From assembly GCF_041260155.1 (NCBI RefSeq), contig NC_091948.1:856001-920000 (forward strand): a stretch of DNA of 64,000 bases, given 5' to 3'. Positions 24,801 to 35,002 of this stretch are shown here, piece after piece. This stretch comes from Ptychodera flava (Eukaryota > Hemichordata > Enteropneusta > Ptychoderidae). A program made the translations under genes and the position numbers. Every line of letters begins with the position of its first letter. The first letter of the stretch is position 1. The notes under the pieces are model-generated. The model saw only the letters and a program-made list of their open reading frames with translations. It ran no database searches and was not told the origin of the DNA.

Positions 24801-27800
24801 CAAAATGGCGGTGTCACGGGAGTTGTCCGCAGGTGAAATTTAGCGACTTACCAGCAATCACATGGCCCGCTGCAGTTTTTGTGTTGCAAGAACCCAGTCG
24901 ATCGATTTGGTACCACGCATGCGACAACACAGAGAAGTTTAAATCCCCAGGGTTGCCAACAACGTTTTATTTTACGGATTTTATTTAAATTATTTTCCCA
25001 ATAGTTTCGTACCTTTAGAGTAATGTGTACAAGATAGCCGAGCGGCCACAGCCGTGTTCTGGGCGCTTCTCACAGTATGTCTCAAAAGCTGTCCGCATGA
25101 TTTCTGTTTGCACAGTTATTAATAAAATGCATGTTTCACCATTAAATTACAGACAAGTGGTTTTAAAATTGGCCGAGTGTATACTATAAGTAACAGCAGA
25201 GCTAAACGGCCACAGCCGTGCACTGCACTGTAGTGTAGTGATGGGCACTGTTCACTGTATGCCTTAAAATCTGGCCGCACGATTTCCGTTTGCACATTTG
25301 TTAATAAAATGCATGTTTCAACATTAAAAATTCAGATAATTGATTTTAAAATTCGTCGTGCGCCTATGTTCAAGACCAGCATTCAATACCCCAGCTCATG
25401 AAAATTAGTTTAACTTTGTAAATGGTGAAATTGGGCAACATAAAGATGAGTAAGACCCGGTCTTCCTCATCTTTACGTCGCCCAATCTCATTACCATCTT
25501 TGCAAGACATGGAATATCTCTCAGCACAAATTGGAAACATGGCTCATGAACTTTCATTGGGACACTTTCACTTCAAAATTATTTTTAAAAAATGAAAATG
25601 TTACTGGAGTATATGTTTGGAAATCTAATAGACCAGGATCCTAGTGTTGAACTGCCAAAGTGAAAATCATATTGATATAAGACCAATCGACAGACTGTAT
25701 AGTTGCTTTAAAGTTTTTGCATGCACATAGCTTTTCTTTTGCTCTGTAAAATTCACTGAACATGAGTACCTGACTTCAAATTCATATTTTACCATCTTGT
25801 CCCCATTCTAATTCAATAACTGAAAGACAAAGTACCAGTACACCATTTAAAACTATGGTACATGGTGAGATAAAACTTTGTTTAGATGTTTCCCGTGATT
25901 AAAACATTATAATTTGTACATAGAGTGTGTTTTACGCAAAGCCCTATCTGTCAGGAAGTTTGATAGGCATTTACTTGTGTAAAATGTCTGACACCTTCAA
26001 GTTCCTTCAAAATGTATTTTCACCCCAGCTGACTTGGAACAATAATGAACACAGGATACAATATTGGTTCTGAATTTGATTGAGATCGTAAAAATCCTGT
26101 TTAGATATGAAGACATCATCTTTAGTAGCTTGTCAAAGCCATTAGAAAGAATGTTGAATTGGCAATTTTTCCAAACAAACGTCTTACATTCATTTTAGGC
26201 TTGACATCTTAAAGAGATCCTTTTAGGAGTTCACACATCAAAAGTGGAAGACATTTTGCTCTAACTTTCCCAAGTGAAACTATTGTCTTGCCAAATCAAG
26301 AATAAAAATCAGGGGCCACCATTCACTTAACATTTATACCATCTGTATGTTAAATCTATTTGAAAAGTATAATTTTTGATTTTCAAAAAACTAAGATGAT
26401 GAAAACTTTTATTACCTTAAAAGCTTTAAAATGAGTCCCAACAATCAGAAAAGTAGTTGAAAAGTTTGAGAGTCCAAATATCTGTCCCTGAAGGTGCTTT
26501 GACTCTTTTAATGAACCGATATATTTTATGATCTATTTTGTAGACCAGAAGCTGATAATGGAATCACCACTGGTACAGTTCTTGTACCACTTGCTCTGCT
26601 GAGTAATGCCATTCTTGTCAAGGGACAAACTGAAAAAGATTGGCAAGAACTGTTGGAGTATCTGCTCCCAGCCATCGGCATTAGTGTGGTGACAGCATTC
26701 AATGTGTTACAGTGCAGCAGTATTTATAATTCTCAACCAAATTTGTATGCCAGGCTGTACTGGTATGGGATGATATTCTCTGTGGGTCTCCTACCAATGC
26801 TTGGCGGTACCTATTCCACCACGGTTCTTGGAACTATTACAGGTAGGTCTGCCCAGTGGGTCAGATTACTTTTCAACTTACCAACTAGAATTTGATTGGT
26901 TCAGTAATTTTTGGCATTAAGTTAACTGTACCTGTATTTTCAATAGAAAACTAACAGCAAGAAAATTTCTGAGAAAATAGGTAGTTTTGTTGGAAACACA
27001 GATCTACCTGTTCAATTTTGGAAATCAAGAAGACAGTTCCACTTGCTGTTATAACACAGTACAATAAATTACCCACAATTCAGTTTGATTTGTACCAACG
27101 ACGTTAGTTTTCTTACAACTTTTCAGTTCTGCATAAAAGCAATAATGTGAAGTCCCAAGATAGGTGATTAATTATATTTATTAAAAGTGTGTTGAGATAT
27201 TTCAGTAAAAATTTCAAGGAAACCGTTAAATAACCACAAAAGTCACATTTTTCAGGTACTACAAATGCCATTTTTTGGGAAGCAAGTTATGACAAACTGA
27301 AGGGGTCATTCTCTGAGAAAAGTCAGCTTGTAAATTTCTTTTGTCTTTCTGTTTGGAAAAAAATCAATATCCTTTTGTTTCATAAAACATGTGCAACTAG
27401 TCTCCCTACTTTCCATCACATCATTCTGTATGGCTGAAGACACAATCAGTGGAAAATGTTGCAAAAATGCTATCTCCTCTGTCAATCAAGCATACTTTTC
27501 TTAATCATTTAAAATGAGAATTGAGAAGAATGGTGTCCTTAAAAGTATGTTTTCAGAATTTTTACAACTAGTCTAAGAATTTGTCTACACATAAATTATG
27601 GGAAATCTCTAGCACTGTGTGTTATATGGGTTTGAGAGAGTATATTGAAAGACATAATGATGGAAAATTGCACAAAGATATAGGAGTTGTTAGCTCTCAG
27701 CCATGATCAACCAAGCTAGAAGTTGATATTATCCAGTTGTACAGACATTTCATAGCTGTGTTGACAACAAACAAAGGTACTTTAAGATTTCTAACGATGT

Positions 27801-30800
27801 ACTTTTTTCTGTTTATGAACTAATACAGGGTTTTCAGTCCTGGTCAAGGTACTTAGCTCGTTGCCATGGAGTTTTACAATTGGTGAGGCTGTTGTTCTCA
27901 GTGAAGGCATTATTTTACTTTCCATTGATACAGTAATGAATGTAGCTGGATATTCTGAAAGACCACAACTTCACAGTTGTATACAGGTATGGCTCACTCC
28001 TCATATATTCATCTATTGCACTCGTAGCGTGGCTGATTAGATCCCCATCTGCCAAATCAGTAAACAGCGGTATTGAGCCAAAACCATTAGTATTTTAACC
28101 CACTTGGTTTGGTCTGTTATAGCAACTTTGGTCTGTAAAAATCATGTTTACAGTATATCCATGTGTTCAGGGGCCTTCAAATGTTCAATATTTTGTGCAA
28201 ATGCACCATAGTAGACATGTTGTGCTTCACCAGTTTTCACCACCTTGACCTGAAATTTGAACTTGTCTGGATAAGGGTATCAAGCTCAAAAATTAATAGT
28301 CAAAAGAAGACATCTGGTAGTCTGCTTTTACACAAGCCATATGGCTAATTTTAAATTATATGATTATTGTTTCCATTGATCTGACAAACAAATGAATATC
28401 ATACTCGAAAATCATCCCTCATCTAGTTTTTAGTCAGCCAAGCAACACGGTGACAGTGCTGAAATGTTGAATGAAACTATACCACAAAATACTCAATTTG
28501 GTTTTAAAGACGCTAATCAAACGTTGAAAAACAAACACAAGGTAGTGGATGTCCAGTGGGACAAACATTTCCAGATAGTAGTAGTCCCACAGCAAGGTGT
28601 GGTTGTCCTGGGATCTAGGGACTACCGTTAATTTTGAGCGTGAATTGTTTATTTATGCAAATATGATATGATAACTCATTATCAATGTAGAATATTTCCT
28701 GTGCCTTGGATTGTGCACCATAGAGAAATACTGATGGTTATAGCTGTATGTGTTTTTTCAAAACATAGTCCTCCACTTCTCAGTGATTAACCTAACAAAT
28801 GGCAACTATCACTGTCCTTTAAATAAATGCAACAAATCAGAAAAAGTGAACAGGAAAATTGTTATCTCATAATGTCCTGATACGAACAGTGGAATATGCA
28901 ATGAAGCCTTGCTTGACATTTAATGACAGGTGTTTCTACTTGATTTTCCTTGTCAAACTAAAGATAGTCTTTCAACTTGTTCCTCAAAAAGGACTGTGTT
29001 ATTCATTTTTTTAGTTAGATCATTTTGAAAAAATATACATGTACCCTGTTGGGTGTAGAAAATGGTTGAGGTTTCAAATCTGTTGGGTTTTGTAAACATA
29101 CATTGAGTATACAGCTATAGACAAGGGAATATTAAAAATTGTCATTGTTCACAGCATACCAGTTTGTTCACAGTTCATATAGTATACTGTATAGCTTTCA
29201 TTTTGTGAGGAAAAAACGTTTTATCAACAGGTCCTCATACTGGGAGCTTTGTTTATTGGCCTGGCGATGTATCCAACCTTGTACACAATGTATCAAGTTA
29301 ATTCAATGAAAGAGAAAAATGATGTGTAAGTATGGGTTCTCATACAAATGTTGATCGATTTGTAAAGTGCCTCATTATCCCAACTCTTAAGAGACTGTCA
29401 GATTTCACCCTCTTCTCTCTGAAGAGTCTGTAAAGAAATCTTTTCAACTTACCTTCATGGACAGTGTGAAAATATTGCGTAAGATCACTGTTAGTGCTAT
29501 TTATGCTGTATTTTAAGAGAGTATTGGTACATTTTTCTAAAAAATTGAACTTCTAAAGCTATTGCTAACTGTGAGTGTAGTAAGCTTTTATTAGTTCCTC
29601 ATAAATCCAGTCAAAAATGTCAGATCACGATGCCTTGTTGTTTATATAATTTGATTGTATAAAATTTATTATTTGTTCAAGGGCAAGTTAACTCTAACTT
29701 TTGATGATTTTTCACTATTTTTGTTTTTAAATGTCAACCATTCTGTCTTATTCGACTCCCCAAAGCATGTTGAAATACACTGTATTCAGCTTGTCAATTC
29801 AGTCTGTACATCATGTGTAGACTGCATTATTATTGTTGACCATAGAAATTCTGGGCTGGACTGAAATTCAAATGTAAACAATAACAGTGCATTTTATATG
29901 CACAGACACCATGTTTAAAAGCTAAAAAGGTACGTGTTCCAATATGCTTTTGGGTGTAAAAGAAGACCTTGCAATTGATGTACAAAATAAAAATAATGGA
30001 AAAAAACTCATCACAAGTAAGAATTACTTTAAATTCAAATGGAAATATCAAGTGTATTTTTCTTGAAAACAAGAGGTTGAACTGTTTTATTTTGTTTTCC
30101 ATTGAAAGATTTACTCCACACACACAATGTGTTCTTTATTAAAAAAAAAAGGAGATTTCAAGATCAAAACTTTTCAGGAAAAATGTTCCTTGAGTGCATT
30201 CACCATCAAAATTCCCCCCCCCCCCCCCCCCCCCCCCATGGATTAGTACTTTATTGTACACATTCTTGTTTGTAAACACAACTCTAAACAATTTGTTGTC
30301 AAGGGTTATATTTGTGAATACATTTTGTTCCATACTTCCCTGAAGACACAAAACTTTGGTGATTAATTTTTGATTTGATTTTTGATATGTTTGCCTAATG
30401 TTTCTTGACGTACAGGGATAGCCAGTTCCTTCGGAAGTGGTCCATATCATTCTATGTTGGCACAGCAGTGTTTATCCTGTCAGTGTTGCAGTCATGGCTC
30501 TGGTATCTGCTTGGAAGAAATCCAATTCTCTTTGCTTTGTTCTTTTTATTGGATAACCCTATAAGAGTGAGTCTACATGATTTATGCTTACAGTGAGTCA
30601 TACAAGTGACATTCATGCTGTTTGTGATAAATGTTTCATTATTTATGATATCAATGCCAGCAAATGAAGTTTTCAGCTGTCCATTGATTCCAAATTTCAT
30701 AATTTTATTTTTGATTGAAGAATATCAATGAGAATCTGCAACACAGATGTAATTCCAACAAAACAAAATTAAAAATGAAAAAATTAAGATTAAAATTCAG

Positions 30801-33800
30801 ACAGGTTTTTGTACACCTTTCTGGATGTTCGTACCTTTTAATTTTTGTATGTTTAAATAACAGAAAATAGATATCAAAGATCCCATGCTACATCATTGTT
30901 CTACTGACCTAAATACGTAGCTATTTCCTCCGCAGACAGTACATTATGTACTGAGCTGTTGTTTCTTGATAGCAAATCACAAATCACTCTCATCAGTGTT
31001 TGTACTTTGTATATACGCATGACAATACCAAGGTCAATGACTGCTATATTTTATCTTTATTTCTCAATTTTACTCTATCAGGTATGCCTTGTGTTGGTAT
31101 GGCTACTATTGGTTGCAGTTTCCATAGCATTGGTAGCGTGGCATAGCTCACCATCAAGAACACACATTGCATCTACAACAACTATTCGCAAACATTTCCA
31201 CATTGTAGCCACTGTTATTTTCACCAGTGGCCTTCTGATTGATCCAGATCTGTTGTATTTGGGAGCAGCTGGCACTTTCTCAATATTTGTCATCCTAGAG
31301 GTAAGCCAGATTGGTTATCAGTTATATCTGTGCAAGCAGAACGAAAAAGTCATGTCAGAGGTATAGGAAATATGTCCATCTATGAATGTCCAGTTGGTCA
31401 TTCAGAATTTAAATTTATTATTTCTAACTAATAGCTCATAAAACTGACAAGTAATGTAGAGAGATATTTCAAGTGCAAAATTCAGGTTTTGTTCAAATAG
31501 CTGATGTTGAGTGACACAGTACAGTATGTGTGCCTGTGTATAGAAGTCACTTTTGCCAACAGGATTGGGTGTCTCAGCATAGGTAATTTACCAATGATAC
31601 AGAATATTTTCTCCCAAAGAAAGAAACAAGCTTATAACTCTTCTTTACTAATCATCCAGATTTTAGTAGCCCAGTCGTTTTTTCTTATTTTCAGTACATC
31701 CGAGTGTTCAGAATAAAACCATTTGGGGACGTTCTTCATGGTGCATTCTCAGTATTTAAAGATGAAAAAGATGCTGGCATTGTTATTTTAACACACATCT
31801 ACCTCCTAATTGGCTTCTCACTGCCTGTATGGCTTTATCCCCTGCAGTATAATCAAGGTGAGTGTTGTAACTGATATACCGTATTCACTGCCTGTATGGC
31901 TCTATCCCCTGCAGTATAATCAAGGTGAGTGTGGTAACTGATACATTCACTGCCTGTATGGCTTTATCCCCTGCAGTATAATCAAGGTGAGTGTCGTAAC
32001 TGATAAATTCACTGCCTGTATGGCTCTATCCCCTGCAGTATAATCAAGGTGAGTGTCGTAACTGATATATTCACTGCCTGTATGGCTCTATCCCCTGCAG
32101 TATAATCAAGGTGAGTGTCGTAACTGATATATTCACTGCCTGTATGGCTCTATCCCCTGCAGTATAATCAAGGTGAGTGTCATAACTGATATATTCACTG
32201 CCTGTATGGCTTTATCCCCTGCAGTATAATCAAGGTGAGTGTCGTAACTGATATATTCACTGCCTGTATGGCTTTATCCCCTGCAGTATAATCAAGGTGA
32301 GTGTCGTAACTGATATATTCACTGCCTGTATGGCTCTATCCCCTGCAGTATAATCAAGGTGAGTGTGGTAACTGATACATTCACTGCCTGTATGGCTTTA
32401 TCCCCTGCAGTATAATCAAGGTGAGTGTCGTAACTGATATATTCACTGCCTGTATGGCTCTATCCCCTGCAGTATAATCAAGGTGAGTGTGGTAACTGAT
32501 ATATTCACTGCCTGTATGGCTCTATCCCCTGCAGTATAATCAAGGTGAGTGTCGTAACTGATATATTCACTGCCTGTATGGCTCTATCCCCTGCAGTATA
32601 ATCAAGGTGAGTGTGGTAACTGATACATTCACTGCCTGTATGGCTTTATCCCCTGCAGTATAGTCAAGGTGAGTGTCGTAACTGATATATTCACTGCCTG
32701 TATGGCTCTATCCCCTGCAGTATAATCAAGGTGAGTGTGGTAACTGATACATTCACTGCCTGTATGGCTTTATCCCCTGCAGTATAATCAAGGTGAGTGT
32801 CGTAACTGATATACTCACTGCCTGTATGGCTTTATCCCCTGCAGTATAATCAAGGTGAGTGTTGTAACTGATACAGAGGTTATAGTTTTTCTGAAAATTT
32901 CACCTTCATACAACAACAACATGAATGACGGAAAGACAATCGCTGGACAGTAAAATGTTTATGAAATTACCTTATTGTAATTCGATTGTACTACATTTAG
33001 ATTATCACATGGTAATTATCATAATTATTCTATCATTTTGACCCAGGTCCACCCATACTTCTATACAGTGGTTGCATATCTCTGGGTGTTGGAGACACAG
33101 CGGCTGCTCTGATTGGCTGTAGGTACGGAACTCACAAATGGCCAGGTGAGAAATCGTTACGTGACCAATAGAGTGGGCAAATGTCATCGAGGTTGTGAAC
33201 ACTCTTGTACTTTGTAAACGGGTTTTATAAAGAAATTAACTAATCAGAGGCACTTTGTCAAGACCTGTGCTGATCAGGTCTACAGATGACCAATCAGAGG
33301 CACTTTGTCAAGACCTGAGCTGATCAGGTCTACAGATGACCAATCAGAGGCACTTTGTCAAGACCTGAGCTGATCAGGTCTACAGATGACCAATCAGAGG
33401 CACTTTGTCAAGACCTGTGCTGATCAGGTCTACAGATGACCAATCAGAGGCACTTTGTCAAGACCTGAGCTGATCAGGTCTACAGATGACCAATCAGAGG
33501 CACTTTGTCAAGACCTGAGCTGATCAGGTCTACAGATGACCAATCAGAGGCACTTTGTCAAGACCTGAGCTGATCAGGTCTACAGATGACCAATCAGAGG
33601 CACTTTGTCAAGACCTGAGCTGATCAGGTCTACAGATGCTCTTGTGATATGTAAAACTCTTGCATACAATCTAGGATTATTGGGGTATCTGAAAAAAATC
33701 AAATCTTGATGATTTATAAATATTGACTGAAGTGCAAATGATAAATACAGTTACATTCTGGCTTTACTATCTTGTTTCTCCACAGGTTCAAATAAATCCA

Positions 33801-34015
33801 AAGAGGGCACTGTGGCTGCGATCATTTCCCAAATCATATTCTGTTTCTTGCTGTCATTTATCGGTGTTCAGATCCACAGCTGGCTTGTTTTGATACTGTC
33901 TGTTCTACTTACATCGTTGATGGAAGCCTTCACGAAACAGATAGACAACATTGTGTTGCCGTTATTTATGTACAGTATGTTAACCATATTATCGCAAGTG
34001 TCAATCTTACATTAA
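21839..34015 (+). CDS. DOLK: DOLK, dolichol kinase
   Basis: CTP-dependent phosphorylation of dolichol in the ER membrane, supplying dolichyl phosphate for N-glycosylation, O-mannosylation and GPI synthesis. Ten coding exons: 21839-22046, 23227-23302, 26544-26842, 27829-27986, 29231-29325, 30416-30566, 31082-31300, 31695-31857, 33047-33145, 33786-34015. All phases agree, giving 565 aa against 538 in human. It has a hydrophilic acidic N-terminus and many membrane segments. Conserved blocks: TIRKHFHIVATVIF (exon 7), RIKPFG and ILTHIYLLIGFSLPVWL (exon 8), and GVGDTAA (residues 470-476) with WPGSNKSKEGT (488-498), the nucleotide-binding loop conserved with yeast Sec59 (exons 9-10), then EAFTKQIDNIVLPL near the C-terminus. 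The ATG is the first in frame; an acceptor-like site at about 21820 hints at a non-coding first exon. The human gene is intronless. Introns 8 and 9 each begin close to a minisatellite. Confidence 0.96.
22047..23226 (+). other. DOLK intron 1
   Basis: AT-rich, no repeat family recognised. The next exon (23227-23302) is short (76 bases) and was located by phase and by its match to the vertebrate segment just before the conserved S/D-N-G-L/I block. A nearer AG at 23239 would put a stop in frame. Confidence 0.6.
24163..25365. mobile_element. 1.2-kb inverted-repeat element in DOLK intron 2
   Basis: Terminal inverted sequence AGGC(A/G)CACGACG at 24163 and 25365. Each arm (about 360 bases) holds two tandem copies of a roughly 172-bp unit with phrases TTTTAATGTTGAAACAT and GTGCRAACGGAAATC. 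Arms continue to ACTCTAAAGGTACGAAA (24493) and its inverse (about 25020). Flanks share a direct TTCAAGACCAGC (24151 and 25369), probably the target duplication with a 3-base offset. The loop, about 24550-24970, is GC-richer and promoter-like. There is no transposase frame. Confidence 0.8.
24700..24835. promoter_or_regulatory. CpG, bidirectional-promoter-like core in the loop of the inverted repeat
   Basis: Contains an NRF1-like GCATGCGCA, a CRE-like TACGTCAT, and two YY1-like AAAATGGCG sites facing opposite ways: minus from GCGCCATTTTCAAAG near 24708, plus from TTCAAAATGGCGG near 24800. The plus-strand ATG at 24805 opens a nine-codon frame (MAVSRELSA) that meets a GCAG|GTGAAA donor. This resembles a first exon and promoter, but no downstream exon was assigned. 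Confidence 0.35.
25418..25505. repeat. Imperfect 88-bp hairpin
   Basis: GTAAATGGTGAAATTGGGC ... TAAAGATGAG-AAGACC/GGTCTT-CTCATCTTTA ... GCCCAAT ... ACCATCTTTGCA. It is a nearly complete palindrome and may be a tiny MITE or a self-folding RNA segment in the DOLK intron. Confidence 0.75.
28030..28285. mobile_element. Diverged copy of the 16454-16733 TTAA MITE
   Basis: In DOLK intron 4, phrases such as CATCTGCCAAATCAGTAAA, CCCACTTGGTTTGGTCTGTT and TTCACCACCTTGACCTG follow in the same order as the reverse complement of the MITE at 16454. The terminal CCCTTTTCCTGCCA sequence is lost or eroded, so this is an old copy. Confidence 0.75.
30215..30237. repeat. Poly-C tract
   Basis: An uninterrupted run of more than 20 C just before CATGG, in DOLK intron 5. 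Similar runs occur at about 35480-35493 and 53401-53425. Confidence 0.9.
31858..32874 (+). repeat. 62-bp minisatellite copied from DOLK exon 8 end and donor
   Basis: Sixteen units start every 62 bases from 31883 to 32813. Each unit repeats the last about 40 bases of DOLK exon 8 (CTGCCTGTATGG ... CCCCTGCAG ... TATAATCAAG) plus the splice donor GTGAGT and the first intronic bases. Units differ at a few sites (CTTTATCC/CTCTATCC; GTCGTAAC/GTGGTAAC; one TATAGTCAAG). Every unit carries a near-perfect donor and an acceptor-like CCCCTGCAG ten bases before it. Confidence 0.97.
33236..33638. repeat. 50-bp minisatellite with internal palindrome, eight copies
   Basis: In DOLK intron 9, starting about 90 bases after exon 9. 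The unit includes CAATCAGAGGCACTTTGTCA and the hairpin GACCTG-AGCTGAT-CAGGTC. Units are nearly identical (GAGCTG versus GTGCTG is the main variant). Confidence 0.97.
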
Positions 34016-34020
34016 ATAAA
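34015..34020 (+). terminator. DOLK poly(A) signal overlapping the stop codon
   Basis: The stop TAA (34013-34015) runs into AATAAA at 34015-34020, followed at 34035-34065 by a GT-rich stretch (GTGTAAGTG, TTGTGTGC) suited to a downstream element. If used, the 3' UTR would be only about 20-30 bases. Confidence 0.7.
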
Positions 34021-34783
34021 AGTTTGTATATAATTCCTGTGTAAGTGTTCTTGTGTGCAGGTTATTCATTTCATTTTCAATAGAGTTAAAATGCATTGTG
34101 TTTTAAGGATAATTTTGTTCATGATGACAGACATTGCGAAATCTGTTACTTGACTTGGATTGAAACAAATAACAAGATCTGATCTGAATAACTCTAATAC
34201 AGTGTCATTGTATTTCAAAAACATGCTGAGATTGAACTTTTATGGATTTTTATACTTAATATCAATTTCATAACAAATGAATAATTTTTTATTGCATAAG
34301 TGCATTCAGGTCCATACTGAGTACATCTGACAGTAGCATATTATAATTCTACGGTCATAGTGCTTACCAGGATGTATACCTAGTTACAGATAAAACATCA
34401 GGGATCAACTGTAAGATCTTGTGAGGGGGTATGCAGTGAAGAAAATATTGGAGGGATTCGAAACTTCTGCAGCGGTGCCTTTTTTACAAAATTAAACAAA
34501 AATGGCATGACTAGAAGTGGGAAAAAATGTAATGTCTGTGAAACTCGGAACACGTGTGTCAAAATTTGAGTGTGAAAAAAGTTGCACTTTTTCATTATGA
34601 TCACCATCTACTCATTTTTAAAATGATCCAGTTCATAACTGTGTGAACTATGGGTATTGGACATCCAATAGTCAATACACTTGATTGTTCCAAGAGGAAA
34701 TCTTGTTTGCATACAACAAAAGCTGATTTTGTTTGTTACCTGCATTGTCTCCTCAAGTTTGAATCTGAAGAATCCTGACCTGT

Positions 34784-35002
34784 ATGTAAGTCACTGGCGC
34801 TCTTTAGCTGGGTAGTCTGCTAAATAGATCGATTTTCGCCTCGATCTATCGATCCTGTAGTCGATATCCCCCCCACTGCAACCTAAATACTCACTAAATT
34901 TAGGTTGCAGTGGCGGGCATATCGACTTCGGGATCGATAGATCGAGGCGAAAATCGACATACTTTGAAGACTACCCAGCTAATGAGCGCCTGTGATGTAA
35001 GT
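34784..35002. mobile_element. hAT-like palindromic MITE with 8-bp target duplication
   Basis: ATGTAAGT at 34784-34791 and 34995-35002 flanks a 203-bp element with ends CACTGGCGCTC and GAGCGCCTGTG. The arms continue as an almost complete palindrome (CTGGGTAGTCT; ATCGATTTTCGCCTCGAT; CACTGCAACCTAAAT). The 8-bp duplication and CA-type ends fit hAT. It is just downstream of DOLK. Confidence 0.9.

Larger units (their letters stand above)
23640..25420. repeat. Degenerate short tandem repeat around an insertion
   Basis: From 23640 to 24150, and resuming after 25369, loosely repeated phrases of the type AGGCACRCTTATTAAA and CCAGCATTCAGTACC recur every 35-45 bases with much divergence. The inverted-repeat element 24164-25365 interrupts this old array. 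All lies in DOLK intron 2. Confidence 0.55.
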
